DNA from: Georgenia sp. SYP-B2076
GTDB lineage: Bacteria > Actinomycetota > Actinomycetes > Actinomycetales > Actinomycetaceae
DNA length: 64,000 bases
Assembly (NCBI RefSeq): GCF_003991205.1
Contig: NZ_RXOZ01000006.1
Location: forward strand, 1 to 64,000
Direction of reading: 5' to 3'
The notes beneath the pieces are model-generated. The model was not told the origin of the DNA, made no database searches, and saw nothing but the letters and a program-made list of their open reading frames with translations. The position numbers and the translations under genes were made by a program. Shown piece by piece: positions 8,750 through 16,935 of this stretch. Position 1 is the first letter of the stretch, and each line of letters opens with the position of its first letter.

Positions 8750-9748
8750 TCAGGAGTTGATCAGCGCAGCCCGCATGTCCGGGTGCACGCCGTCCTCGGT
8801 GGCCGTCAGGCCGTCGGCCGGCGGGAAGGACTCGAAGATGGACTGCGGCGTCGGGGCGTTGCGGTAGAAGTTGTTGCCGCCCAGGCCGGGGGTCCAGGTG
8901 TTGGCCTCCCAGTCGGGCACGTAGTTCCGGTACCCGCCGGAGTTCAGCTCCACCCGCAGCCCGCTCGGCTCGCGGAAGTACAGGTACTGCTGCTCCCCGA
9001 TGCCGTGGACCCCGGGCCCGAACTCCATCGGGGTGCCGTTCTCCATGAGCACGTCGGCGCTGATGAGCAGCTCCTCGTGAGTATCCACCCAGAACGCGAT
9101 GTGGTTGACCCGGCCGGCGCGCGCGGAGTGGTCCAGCACCACGGCGAGGTCGTGGGACTTCTCGTTCGTGGTCAGGACCGAGAAGACGCTGACGTTGGTG
9201 TCGTCGAGCTGGGTGCGGGCCATGAGCCGGAAGCCGAGGACGTCCCGGTGCCAGGCGGCGAACCCGTCGACGTCGGTGCTGGCGATCGTCACGTGGTCCA
9301 GGAACCGCGGGGCGCCCGCGTGGCTGGAGCGCTTCTCCGGGCGGTCGGGGAAGATCGACGCGTGCTCGGCGTCGGCCTCGAAGCGGTCGACCTCCCAGAA
9401 CAGCCGGATCGGGTGGCCATACGGGCCCTCGAACTCGAACGCCCGGCCGTAGCCCGGGCCGCCGTCGGACCAGGCGCCCTCGACGCCCACGTCTCGGACG
9501 CGGCCGGCGGCGGCCTCCAGCGCCTCGGCGCTCGTGGTGCGCCACGCCATGCGGGTCAGGGCGGGCTCCGGCCCCTCGGTGACGATCAGGCTGTAGCGGT
9601 AGTGGTCGCCCCAGCAGCGCAGGTACACGTTGCCGTCGATGCGGTCGACGGCCCGCATGCCGAACTGCTTCTCGTAGAACGCGGCCGACGCCTCGACGTC
9701 CGGGCTCGCAATCTCGAGGTGGGACAGGTGGGACAGGAGCTTTTCCAT
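8750..9748 (-). CDS. Extradiol ring-cleavage dioxygenase (VOC superfamily, catechol 2,3-dioxygenase type)
   Basis: Type I extradiol dioxygenase (332 aa) that opens a catechol next to the diol using Fe(II) and O2. Two VOC modules are visible: residues 6-125 (HLSHLEIASPDVEASAAFYE) and about 145-280. The catalytic second module keeps the ligand set: His in DHVTIAS, His in NHIAFWV and Glu in LRVELNSGGY. The start ATG has GGAGG 7 bp upstream. The protein runs about 40 residues past the second module, as in homoprotocatechuate-type enzymes. A LysR operator lies 104 bp upstream. It should act on the catechol made by the Rieske dioxygenase and the dihydrodiol dehydrogenase. Exact catechol unknown. 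Confidence 0.88.
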   Translation of the reverse strand: MEKLLSHLSHLEIASPDVEASAAFYEKQFGMRAVDRIDGNVYLRCWGDHYRYSLIVTEGPEPALTRMAWRTTSAEALEAAAGRVRDVGVEGAWSDGGPGYGRAFEFEGPYGHPIRLFWEVDRFEADAEHASIFPDRPEKRSSHAGAPRFLDHVTIASTDVDGFAAWHRDVLGFRLMARTQLDDTNVSVFSVLTTNEKSHDLAVVLDHSARAGRVNHIAFWVDTHEELLISADVLMENGTPMEFGPGVHGIGEQQYLYFREPSGLRVELNSGGYRNYVPDWEANTWTPGLGGNNFYRNAPTPQSIFESFPPADGLTATEDGVHPDMRAALINS

Positions 9749-9851
9749 GGGGATGCCTCCGGGGCTGTCTGGGTGCGCTCGTCGGCGAGCGCTCTTCTCA
9801 ACTGTGGGCCTGGCGGTGCCGGCCCGGAAGGAGCCGATGCCGGATGCCGCA

Positions 9852-9868
9852 GATCGATGCGGTCGATG
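9852..9868. promoter_or_regulatory. LysR-type operator copy 2 (extradiol dioxygenase)
   Basis: GATCGA-N5-TCGATG, an inverted repeat with the T-N11-A core and the central TGCGG shared with copy 3. It stands between the second binding-lipoprotein gene and the extradiol dioxygenase, about 105 bp before the dioxygenase start. This suggests that gene has its own regulated promoter. Confidence 0.65.
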
Positions 9869-9908
9869 TGTTTGGCTGACGAGATGGACGACGCCGGACG
9901 ACCGCGGG

Positions 9909-10922
9909 TCAGCGTCCGGTGTCGAACTTCGCGATGTCGACCGGCTTGGACACGAGCGCGTCGTCGTGCGCGAGCCCGGCGAGGGTGCCGAGCGCCTCGA
10001 GGTTGATGGCCGTCGAGAACCGGTCCATCCGCACCCGCTCCGCGAGCGCGGGGTCCATCTCGAGCTTGTCGACGAGGACCTCGCGCAGTCCGGCCTCGTC
10101 CTCGCCCGCCGCCTCCAGCACCTCGGTCAGGGCCGTGGTGAAGCGCTCGAGCAGCTCGGGATCCTGGTCTGCCGCGGTCACCATGACCTGGGTGGACAGT
10201 CCCGGCGCGGACTCGGCGAAGTTCCAGGAGACGACCTGTGCGCCGTTGCCCTGGGCGATCGTGATGAACGGCTCGACCTCCCAGATCGCGTCGACGTCGC
10301 CGGCCTCGAGGGCGCGGATCATGTCCGGGTAGCGGATCTCGACGAAGTCGATCTCCGCCGGGTCGCCGCCGGCCGCCCGGACGGCCTCGCTGATGGTGAG
10401 GGTGCCGGCGGAGCTCAGCGTGTTGACCGCGACGGTGTGCCCGGCGAGGCCGGCAGCGTCGGTGATGCCCGAGTCTGCCTTGGCGAGGACCGCGGAGATG
10501 TCCTCGCCGCCGCCCTCCCACGCCTGGCTGAAGCCCGAGGCGACCTGGACGGGGACACCGGCGTCGAGGGCGACCATCATGGAGACGGAGTTGAGCGTCA
10601 CGAAGTCGACCTCGTGGGCGAGCGCGGCGGCGACCATCGTCTCGCTGCCGACGCCCGTGTCGACCGTGACGTCGAGCCCGTGCTTCTCGAAGATGCCCTG
10701 GTCGACGCCGTACCAGAGCGCGGACGTCGCGACGATGGGGAGGGTGCCGACCGTGACCGGCACCATCTCCCCGTCCTTCGTGGCCGCCGACGTGGTGGAC
10801 GCCGCGGGCTGGGTTGTCGGGTCGCTGCTCGCCCCGGAGGTGCCGCAGGCGGCGAGCATGAGCGCGGCCAAGCCGAGGACGGCGGCGCGGCTGGTCATCG
10901 TGAGGCGCGGAGAGGTCGACAT
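9909..10922 (-). CDS. NMT1/SsuA-type ABC substrate-binding lipoprotein, second copy
   Basis: Solute-binding lipoprotein of 337 aa. The start at 10922 (MSTSPRLTMTSRAAVLG) is chosen because TAGGAG lies 6 bases before it; an ATG 15 bp upstream lacks such a site. The lipobox is LMLAAC. The mature protein parallels the one at 1170: VGTLPIVATSALWYGVDQG, ALAHEVDFVTLNSVSMM, VAVNTLSSAGTLTISEAV and IDFVEIRYPDMIRALEAGDVDAIWEVEPF. The two are clearly paralogues with diverged ligand pockets. Again no permease or ATPase gene is nearby. It follows the alpha/beta hydrolase gene by 88 bp and is probably co-transcribed with it from the promoter near 12,273. Confidence 0.87.
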   Translation of the reverse strand: MSTSPRLTMTSRAAVLGLAALMLAACGTSGASSDPTTQPAASTTSAATKDGEMVPVTVGTLPIVATSALWYGVDQGIFEKHGLDVTVDTGVGSETMVAAALAHEVDFVTLNSVSMMVALDAGVPVQVASGFSQAWEGGGEDISAVLAKADSGITDAAGLAGHTVAVNTLSSAGTLTISEAVRAAGGDPAEIDFVEIRYPDMIRALEAGDVDAIWEVEPFITIAQGNGAQVVSWNFAESAPGLSTQVMVTAADQDPELLERFTTALTEVLEAAGEDEAGLREVLVDKLEMDPALAERVRMDRFSTAINLEALGTLAGLAHDDALVSKPVDIAKFDTGR

Positions 10923-11010
10923 GGTGCTCCTAGTCATGGAGGATCCCCCGGGGCGTCGTCGCCACGGGTGGTCGTGCGGGTGCGGGTGCGGGTACGGCAG
11001 CGGCCCGGCG

Positions 11011-12153
11011 TCAGAGGGTCTCGGACACCCAGTCGGCGATGAAGCTGGTGGCGACGGGCTGGTTGTCGGCGCTGACGTGCTCGACGCCGCCCTCGCGCCG
11101 GGTGAAGATCTTCAGCTCCCGTTTGGGGCTGTTGACGGCACCCTCGTACTGGGCGTGGGCGTAGTCGAGCGGGATCTGCCGGTCGTTCTCCCCGTGCGTG
11201 ACGAGGAAGGGCACGGTGATGTTCCCGACGACCCCGACGAGGGTGACACTCGGCGCGAAGCTCATGAACTCCTCGAGGGAGTTTTTGCCCCACACCCACT
11301 GGACGTGCTCCCAGTAGTGCGGGACGGGGTTCTCGCCCTCCCGCTCGAGGCGCCGGCGCTGGAGCTCACCCCAGTTGTAGTTGGCGCCCCAGGCGACGCA
11401 GACGGCGAACCGCTTCTCGAACGCCGCGGCGCGCGGCGCGTAGTAGCCGCCGAGGGACCAGCCCATCACGCCGATGCGGTCCGGGTCGACGTCGGCACGG
11501 CCCTGGAGGTAGTCGACGCACGCCGCGCCCCAGCGCTCGCTCTCCGGGAAGGCGGTCAGGCCGCGCAGGCGCAGCGCACCGCCGGTGCCGGGGTGGTCGA
11601 CCATGAGGGTGGACACCCCGCGACGGGCGAGCTCCTGGCCGATGCCGGACCAGTAGATCATCTCCTTGGTGCTGTCCAGGCCGTTGAAGTGCACCATCAC
11701 CGGCGCCGGGCCGTCCGTGCCCCGCGCGCGGACGAACAGCGCGGGCAGCGTGGTGCTCTCGTAGGGCACCTCGACGAGCTCACAGTTGTCCCGCCCCAGG
11801 CGCACCGACCGCTCGAAGGCATCGAGCATCTTGCGGTACGCCTCCGTCCGGGGTGCGAAGTCGCGGGCCTGCATGCGCTCCGCCACCTGGTAGTAGATGG
11901 CCGCGCGGCGGAGCCGGGTGGCGGCGCTGAGCGGCCGGCCGGCCGCCTCGTTCTCGTCGGCGAGCTCGACCTGCCGGTCGGCGACCGTGCACCAGGACCC
12001 GAAGAAGTCCTCCGTCCCCGGCTTCTCGCCCGTCCCGGCCGCGTCGAGCAGCGGGCGGCACGCCTCGAGGATCTCCTCGATCTGCCCGCCGCTGCTCAGG
12101 GCGATGTTGGCGGACAGGTTCCAGACGTACTTGTCGGGGAAGATCTCGAACAC
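11011..12153 (-). CDS. Alpha/beta hydrolase of the pseudooxynicotine-hydrolase/FrsA-like type
   Basis: Alpha/beta hydrolase (380 aa) with a helical N-terminal cap of about 130 residues. The core shows VMVHFNGLDSTKEM, DHPGTGGALRLRG, the nucleophile elbow GWSLGGYYAPRAA, an acid in HGENDRQIP and a His in EHVSADNQP, giving a complete Ser-Asp-His triad. This architecture is that of 2,6-dihydroxypseudooxynicotine hydrolase and relatives, some of which break C-C bonds in 1,3-diketone-like substrates. The start is GTG with an AGAGAGG site. A LysR operator lies 120 bp upstream. Likely role: hydrolysis of the ring-fission product or a later 1,3-dioxo intermediate; a simple esterase remains possible. 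Confidence 0.78.
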   Translation of the reverse strand: MFEIFPDKYVWNLSANIALSSGGQIEEILEACRPLLDAAGTGEKPGTEDFFGSWCTVADRQVELADENEAAGRPLSAATRLRRAAIYYQVAERMQARDFAPRTEAYRKMLDAFERSVRLGRDNCELVEVPYESTTLPALFVRARGTDGPAPVMVHFNGLDSTKEMIYWSGIGQELARRGVSTLMVDHPGTGGALRLRGLTAFPESERWGAACVDYLQGRADVDPDRIGVMGWSLGGYYAPRAAAFEKRFAVCVAWGANYNWGELQRRRLEREGENPVPHYWEHVQWVWGKNSLEEFMSFAPSVTLVGVVGNITVPFLVTHGENDRQIPLDYAHAQYEGAVNSPKRELKIFTRREGGVEHVSADNQPVATSFIADWVSETL

Positions 12154-12272
12154 GAAGGCGCCTCTCTGCAGCGGTCGGTAGCGGTGGCGCTGTCGACGTC
12201 GACAGGCGGCCTCCTGCCCGGGACGCTAAGGGCGGGCGCCCCTCACCGGAAGGCGAGATTCGCGATGCGGGG

Positions 12273-12289
12273 CATCGATGCGGTCAATG
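12273..12289. promoter_or_regulatory. LysR-type operator copy 3 (alpha/beta hydrolase)
   Basis: CATCGA-N5-TCAATG, T-N11-A core, central TGCGG as in copy 2. It lies 120 bp before the hydrolase and overlaps the stop codon of the LysR gene at 12284, just as copy 1 overlaps the other LysR stop. Confidence 0.65.
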
Positions 12290-13216
12290 CGAGCCGCCTG
12301 CGGTGACCTCCGCCGCCAGCTCGAGGAGGCGGCCGCGGAGCCACTGGTGGCCGACGTCGGCGGTGTGCCGGGACGTCCACACCATGACCTCCTGCAGGGC
12401 CACGAGCGGCATCGGCGGATCAAGGAGTCTCAGGCGTGCCTGCTCGGCGAGCAGCCGGCCCAGGCGCTCGTGGATGAGCATGATCAGCCCGGTGCCGCGG
12501 AGCAGGAACGGCGCCACGACGAAGGACTGCGCGGTGACCTGGAGGTTGCGGGGGATCTGCTGCTGGTCGAGCTGAGTCTCCGGCAGGCCGATCAGGGCGC
12601 CCGCGCGGTAGGCGAGGTACGGCAGCGCGCTGAACTGCTCGACGGTGATCACGTCGCCCACCTCGGGGTGGTCCCGGTCGACGGCCACGAGGTACCGGTC
12701 CGCGAACAGCGTCTTGTGCGGGTAGCCGACGTCGGCCCCCAGCAGCTCCCGCGGGAGGATCAGCAGGTCGGTCTCGTTGCGCCGCAGCGCGTCGGTGAAC
12801 CCCACGGGGTTGATGGGGAGGATGTTGACCCGGACGTTGGGCGCCTCCTCGTTCAGGCGCTCCAGGAGGGGCCGGAGCAGGACGAGGGCGATGTAGTCGC
12901 TCGCGCTGATCGTGAAGGTGCGCTGGTCTGTCGTCGGGTCGAAGTCCGTGCGCACCGCGAGCACGGACTCGACGATCGACAGCGCCTCACGGACCGGCGC
13001 GGCGAGGGACTCGGCCAGCGGCGTGGGCACGAGGACGCGGCCCTGGCGCACCAGCAGCGGGTCGTCGAAGAGCCGCCGCAGCCGGGCCAGGGTCGAGCTC
13101 ATGGCCGACTGGCCGATCATCAACCGCTCGGCGGCACGCGTGACGCTCCGCTCGGCGAGCAGCGCGTCGAGCGCGACCAGCACGTTGAGGTCGACATTCG
13201 CCAGTTTCTCCGACAA
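12284..13216 (-). CDS. LysR-family transcriptional regulator (NodD-like), copy 2
   Basis: LysR regulator (310 aa) divergent from the flavin monooxygenase. The start is set at a TTG (13216) because AAGGAG lies 5 bases upstream. A second in-frame TTG 18 bp further out has no such site. The winged HTH reads NVLVALDALLAERSVTRAAE and GQSAMSSTLARLRRLFDD, and the effector domain follows from about residue 90. It resembles the LysR at 7729 throughout, so the two probably arose by duplication. The 115-bp divergent spacer to the monooxygenase holds operator copy 4, the classic arrangement for a LysR gene autoregulating and activating its neighbour. Confidence 0.88.
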   Translation of the reverse strand: MSEKLANVDLNVLVALDALLAERSVTRAAERLMIGQSAMSSTLARLRRLFDDPLLVRQGRVLVPTPLAESLAAPVREALSIVESVLAVRTDFDPTTDQRTFTISASDYIALVLLRPLLERLNEEAPNVRVNILPINPVGFTDALRRNETDLLILPRELLGADVGYPHKTLFADRYLVAVDRDHPEVGDVITVEQFSALPYLAYRAGALIGLPETQLDQQQIPRNLQVTAQSFVVAPFLLRGTGLIMLIHERLGRLLAEQARLRLLDPPMPLVALQEVMVWTSRHTADVGHQWLRGRLLELAAEVTAGGSH

Positions 13217-13238
13217 CGTGACTCCTTCTTTCAAGGTG

Positions 13239-13255
13239 CATCGATCCGGTCGATG
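13239..13255. promoter_or_regulatory. LysR-type operator copy 4 (divergent lysR / flavin monooxygenase)
   Basis: CATCGA-N5-TCGATG, the only perfect inverted repeat of the five copies and the best model of the consensus. It lies 23 bp before the LysR start and 77 bp before the monooxygenase start. A second half-site-like GATG-N5-CATC follows at about 13252-13264, as expected for an activation site next to a recognition site. Confidence 0.7.
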
Positions 13256-13331
13256 TGTCGCATCGTCAGCATCTGTTTCCGCGAAACCGCCACCTCCCCT
13301 ATCTTCCGAGCATTCGAAGGAGAGGGTGGCA

Positions 13332-14504
13332 ATGACGCCTGGTCAGACTTCCCTGGTCATCGGTGCGGGGATCGGCGGCCTGGGTGCCGCCGTCGCCCTG
13401 AGGCAGCAGGGTATCGACGTCGACGTCGTGGAGATCAAACCGGACGACGGCGTGGTCGGTGTGGGCATCAACCAGCCGGGCAACTCCCTGCGCGCGCTGG
13501 ACGTGCTGGGGGTGCTCGAGGAGTGCCTGGCCGTGGGGTACCAGTTCGACAGGAACGAGCACTTTGACTGGCAGGGCCGGCAGATCCTCGTCACGCCGTG
13601 CTCGCTCGGCACCGACCGCGTGCCGCCGAACAACGCCATCGCGCGGGCCGACCTTCACCACATCCTCGGTGACGCCGCCCGGCGTGCCGGGGCGCGCGTC
13701 GCGTACGGGGTGGGCGTGGCGGACCTCGTCGACGACGGCGACGGCGCAACCGTCACCTTCACCGACGGGCGGGTCGGGCGCTACGACGTCGTGGTCGGCT
13801 TCGACGGGATCCGCTCCCCGATGCGCCGGCGGCTCTTCGGGGAGGCGGCCGAGCCGGAGTACACCGGCTTCGCGGTCTGGCGGGTCACGCTCCCTCGCCC
13901 CGCCGAGGTCACACACACGATGCTCTTCCACGGCGACCGCTCCAACACCGGGGTCATCCCGCTGTCCGAGGACCACATGTACCTCCTGCACGTCACCGCC
14001 GAGCCGGAGGACGCCCGGTACGGGCCGGCCGACCTCGCCGCCCTGCTCCGGCAGCGCCTCGCCGGCTACGGCGGCCTCGTCGGCCGGCTCCGGGAGTCGC
14101 TGCCGGACGACGGCGTCGTCTACAGCCCGATCAGCGAGGTCCACCTGCCCGCGCCGTGGCACAAGGGCCGGGTCATCGTCCTCGGCGACGCCGCCCACGC
14201 CTCGGCGCCGAACCTCACCCAGGGCGCCGCCATGGCCCTCGAGGACGCCGTGGTCCTGGCCGACGAGCTGCGGCGCGACCGTCCGGTCGAGGAGTCACTG
14301 GCCGCGGTGTCCCACGTGCGGTTCGCCCGCACGAAGCTCGTCCAGGACGTCTCGCACGGCATCCTGGCCACCGAGATGGCGATCACCGCCGACCGCCTCG
14401 ACGACTTCGCCGCCAACCTCCGCGAGCACCTGCCCGGACAGGCAGCGTTCGTCGAGTCCCAGCTCAACGCACCGTTCCGCCTCGCCGACCCCGCGTCCCT
14501 CTGA
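13332..14504 (+). CDS. FAD-dependent aromatic monooxygenase (group A)
   Basis: Single-component flavoprotein hydroxylase (390 aa) of the salicylate/6-hydroxynicotinate monooxygenase type. Seen: the Rossmann GxGxxG as VIGAGIGGLGAAVALRQ at residues 8-24, the DG motif GFDGIRSPMRRR, and the GD motif VIVLGDAAHASAPNLTQGA followed by the MALEDA helix. Such enzymes hydroxylate, or hydroxylate with loss of CO2, a phenolic or N-heteroaromatic acid using NAD(P)H and O2. The ATG has GGAGAGGG upstream. The gene is divergent from the LysR gene and separated from the Rieske genes by operator copy 5. The final substrate is unknown. Confidence 0.85.
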   Translation: MTPGQTSLVIGAGIGGLGAAVALRQQGIDVDVVEIKPDDGVVGVGINQPGNSLRALDVLGVLEECLAVGYQFDRNEHFDWQGRQILVTPCSLGTDRVPPNNAIARADLHHILGDAARRAGARVAYGVGVADLVDDGDGATVTFTDGRVGRYDVVVGFDGIRSPMRRRLFGEAAEPEYTGFAVWRVTLPRPAEVTHTMLFHGDRSNTGVIPLSEDHMYLLHVTAEPEDARYGPADLAALLRQRLAGYGGLVGRLRESLPDDGVVYSPISEVHLPAPWHKGRVIVLGDAAHASAPNLTQGAAMALEDAVVLADELRRDRPVEESLAAVSHVRFARTKLVQDVSHGILATEMAITADRLDDFAANLREHLPGQAAFVESQLNAPFRLADPASL

Positions 14505-14532
14505 CCCGTGGCGGCAGATGCGCCGCAACCAG

Positions 14533-14549
14533 CATCGACCCGGTCAATG
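14533..14549. promoter_or_regulatory. LysR-type operator copy 5 (Rieske dioxygenase operon)
   Basis: CATCGA-N5-TCAATG with T-N11-A core, 154 bp before the Rieske alpha-subunit start. It is followed by a small palindrome, ATGCCGGGCAT, and an AT-richer stretch (GATTCATTTGTT) that may hold the promoter. Confidence 0.65.
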
Positions 14550-14702
14550 CCGGGCATCACGATTCATTTGTTCCTCCCATGTGACCCGGCTCGTAGGGTC
14601 GAACCACCCAGCGCCCGGCACACGCCGATACACCGCCCGGACGCGAACCGAGTACCGATCCCGGACGCCGCCGGTGCACCCAGTCAAAGGAGACAGCGGG
14701 AC

Positions 14703-16100
14703 ATGACCCAGACCGAACCCCACCGCCCCATCACGTCGGGCGACCCCCTCGACGCCATCCTCGACCGGGTCGAGGCCGGCCTGGCCGACGACCTCGTGCC
14801 CGTCGAGATCTTCAACGACGAGGCCGTCTTCCGCGCCGAGATCGACCGGATCTTCACGAACAGCTGGGTGTTCGTCGCGCACGAGAGCGAGATCCCCAAC
14901 CCCGGAGACTTCGTCCAGCGGCGCGTCGGGCTCGACCCGGTCATCGTCACCCGCGACGGCAAGGGCGGCATCAACGTGCTGTCCAACTACTGCCGCCACC
15001 GCGGCACGCAGGTGTGCCAGACGGACAGCGGCAACTCGCGGTTCTTCAAGTGCCCCTACCACGGCTGGACCTACAACAGCGAGGGCCAGCTCGTCGGCAC
15101 CCCGCACCTGCAGGACGCCTACGGCGTGCGCCTGGACCCGGACGACTGGAGCCTGCTGCGCGCCCCCCGGGTCGACACCCGCAAGGGCTTCATCTTCGCG
15201 TCGCTCTCCGACGACGTCCCCACGCTCGACGAGCACCTCGGCGGCGCCGGCTGGATGCTCGACCTCATCGTCGGGCTGCACCCGAAGGGCATGCGCGTGG
15301 CCGGGCCGCCGGACCGCTACCGGGTCAAGGCGGACTGGAAGACGGCGGCGGAGAACTTCTCCGGCGACGTCTACCACCTCGACGTACTGCACTGGGGCAC
15401 CGAGGAGATCCACGTCTCCCAGGGTCTGCAGGCCTCCTGCGAGATCGCGCGGAGGTACGACTTCGGCAACGGCCACAACTTCACCGGTCACGCCTGGACC
15501 AAGGCGATCCACCCCGGCTACGTGCTGTGGGGCTACCCGCCGGAGATCACGTCCCACTTCGACCTGTCCGGCCTCGACGAGGCCCAGCTCCACGTGGTCA
15601 ACCACGAGCCGCCGACGGTCGGCACCATCTTCCCCAACCTCAGCTTCATCCGGTTCAACACCCCGGCGGTGCCGGGCGGCCCGATGTCCGTCGTCACCAG
15701 CTTCCGGCAGTGGCAGCCCGTGGGCCCCGGCGAGATCGAGCTGTGGAGCTGGCAGTTCGTGTGGGACTTCATGTCTCCCGAAGAGGTCGAGGAGCACTAC
15801 GTCACCGGCGAGTTCGTCTTCGGCTCCGCGGGCATCTTCGAGCAGGACGACACCGTGGCGTGGGAAGGCATCCCCCGCGCCGCCGCCAGCCCGTGGGCCC
15901 GCAAGGCCGGGATGCAGTTCAACTTCCAGCAGGGACACAACAGCGAGGTCGACCAGTCGCCCGACCCCACCTGGACCGGCCCGGGTCTGAGGCGCAACAC
16001 CGGCTACGGCGAGCACTCCCAGCTCGCCTTCTACCGGCACTGGCTCAAGGTGATGCGCGGCGCCGGCGCCGCGCAGGCCGCACCCACCGAGGGGAACTGA
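14703..16100 (+). CDS. Rieske aromatic-ring-hydroxylating dioxygenase, large (alpha) subunit
   Basis: Catalytic subunit (465 aa) that adds both atoms of O2 to an aromatic ring to give a cis-dihydrodiol. The Rieske [2Fe-2S] motif is CRHRG ... CPYHGWTY (C-x-H and C-x2-H, residues about 98-121). The mononuclear iron site is in NFSGDVYHLDVLHWG, with the bridging Asp and two His. The ATG has AAAGGAG upstream. It is the first gene of a tightly packed operon (alpha, beta, ferredoxin, reductase, then the dehydrogenase). Substrate class cannot be read from sequence; biphenyl, phthalate or benzoate-like acids are all possible. Confidence 0.92.
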   Translation: MTQTEPHRPITSGDPLDAILDRVEAGLADDLVPVEIFNDEAVFRAEIDRIFTNSWVFVAHESEIPNPGDFVQRRVGLDPVIVTRDGKGGINVLSNYCRHRGTQVCQTDSGNSRFFKCPYHGWTYNSEGQLVGTPHLQDAYGVRLDPDDWSLLRAPRVDTRKGFIFASLSDDVPTLDEHLGGAGWMLDLIVGLHPKGMRVAGPPDRYRVKADWKTAAENFSGDVYHLDVLHWGTEEIHVSQGLQASCEIARRYDFGNGHNFTGHAWTKAIHPGYVLWGYPPEITSHFDLSGLDEAQLHVVNHEPPTVGTIFPNLSFIRFNTPAVPGGPMSVVTSFRQWQPVGPGEIELWSWQFVWDFMSPEEVEEHYVTGEFVFGSAGIFEQDDTVAWEGIPRAAASPWARKAGMQFNFQQGHNSEVDQSPDPTWTGPGLRRNTGYGEHSQLAFYRHWLKVMRGAGAAQAAPTEGN

Positions 16101-16102
16101 CG

Positions 16103-16696
16103 ATGACCACGACCGAGACCACAGGCACCGCGGCCGCCGCGCCCACCGCGGCCGCCACCACGACCGCTGCGCCCGCCACCCCGCGTACGGGCGCCGCCAC
16201 CGACGCCGAGCTCCGGGCCGTCATCACGCAGTTCCTCGCCACGGAGGCCCGGCTGCTCGACGACGGGCGTGAGGAGGAGTGGTACGGGCTCCTGGACGAC
16301 GACCTCGTGTACGAGGTCCCGGTCCGGCAGGCCACCGAGCCGCGCAGCCGCGAGTTCAGCCAGCGTGGCATCCGGGTGCGGGACACCAAGGCGCACATCC
16401 GCACGCGGATCGACCGGCTGGGCACCGGCCTCGCCTACTCGGAGGTGCCGCCCTCGCGGACCCTGCGGGTGGTGGGCAGCATCGAGATCCGGGGCACCGA
16501 CTCCCCCGACGTCGTCGCAGTCTCCAGCGCCCTGCTGCTCTACCGCCAGCGCGGCATCGACCCCTACTTCGACCTCATCCCGGTGCGGCGGGAGGACACC
16601 ATCCGGCTGACGGCCGCCGGGCCCCGGCTGCTGTCGCGCCGCGCCCTGACCACCGAGACCTCCCTGGCGACCCCGAACCTGGCGGTGTTCCTGTGA
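16103..16696 (+). CDS. Aromatic-ring dioxygenase small (beta) subunit
   Basis: Structural beta subunit (197 aa) of the alpha3beta3 dioxygenase, of the SnoaL-like cone fold. Family landmarks are ITQFLATEARLLDDGREEEWYGLLDDDLVYEVPV near residues 35-70, split here by Glu-Trp in the substrate-pocket helix, and PSRTLRVVGSIEI. About 30 Ala/Thr residues at the N terminus are an unusual low-complexity leader. It starts 2 bp after the alpha stop and overlaps the ferredoxin start by 4 bp, so stoichiometric translation is expected. Confidence 0.9.
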   Translation: MTTTETTGTAAAAPTAAATTTAAPATPRTGAATDAELRAVITQFLATEARLLDDGREEEWYGLLDDDLVYEVPVRQATEPRSREFSQRGIRVRDTKAHIRTRIDRLGTGLAYSEVPPSRTLRVVGSIEIRGTDSPDVVAVSSALLLYRQRGIDPYFDLIPVRREDTIRLTAAGPRLLSRRALTTETSLATPNLAVFL

Positions 16697-16935
16697 GCGA
16701 GACCAAGGCCGTGGCCGCTGCGCAGGTCGCCGTCCGCCTGGACACTTCCAAGTGCCGCGCCTACGGCATCTGCGTGGGCATCATGCCCGACGTCTTCGAC
16801 CTGCCGAAGGGAAGCCCGGTCGCGGTGCTCCTCAAGGACGTCGCCGACGGCGAGGACCTGACGGACCTGGAGGAGGCGGTCTTCAACTGCCCTGCCTCCG
16901 CCATCTCCCTGGCACGGCAGGAGGACCACGAATGA
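16693..16935 (+). CDS. Ferredoxin of the [3Fe-4S] type
   Basis: Small electron carrier (80 aa) with the pattern C-x5-C ... C-P (CRAYGIC, then FNCPASAI). This is typical of actinobacterial single-cluster [3Fe-4S] ferredoxins; the fourth Cys of a [4Fe-4S] cluster is replaced by Gly-Ile. Starts with GTG overlapping the beta stop (GTGA) and overlaps the reductase ATG, so all four proteins are coupled. It should carry electrons from the reductase to the Rieske centre. This replaces the Rieske-type or plant-type ferredoxin of most proteobacterial systems. Confidence 0.88.
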   Translation: MSETKAVAAAQVAVRLDTSKCRAYGICVGIMPDVFDLPKGSPVAVLLKDVADGEDLTDLEEAVFNCPASAISLARQEDHE

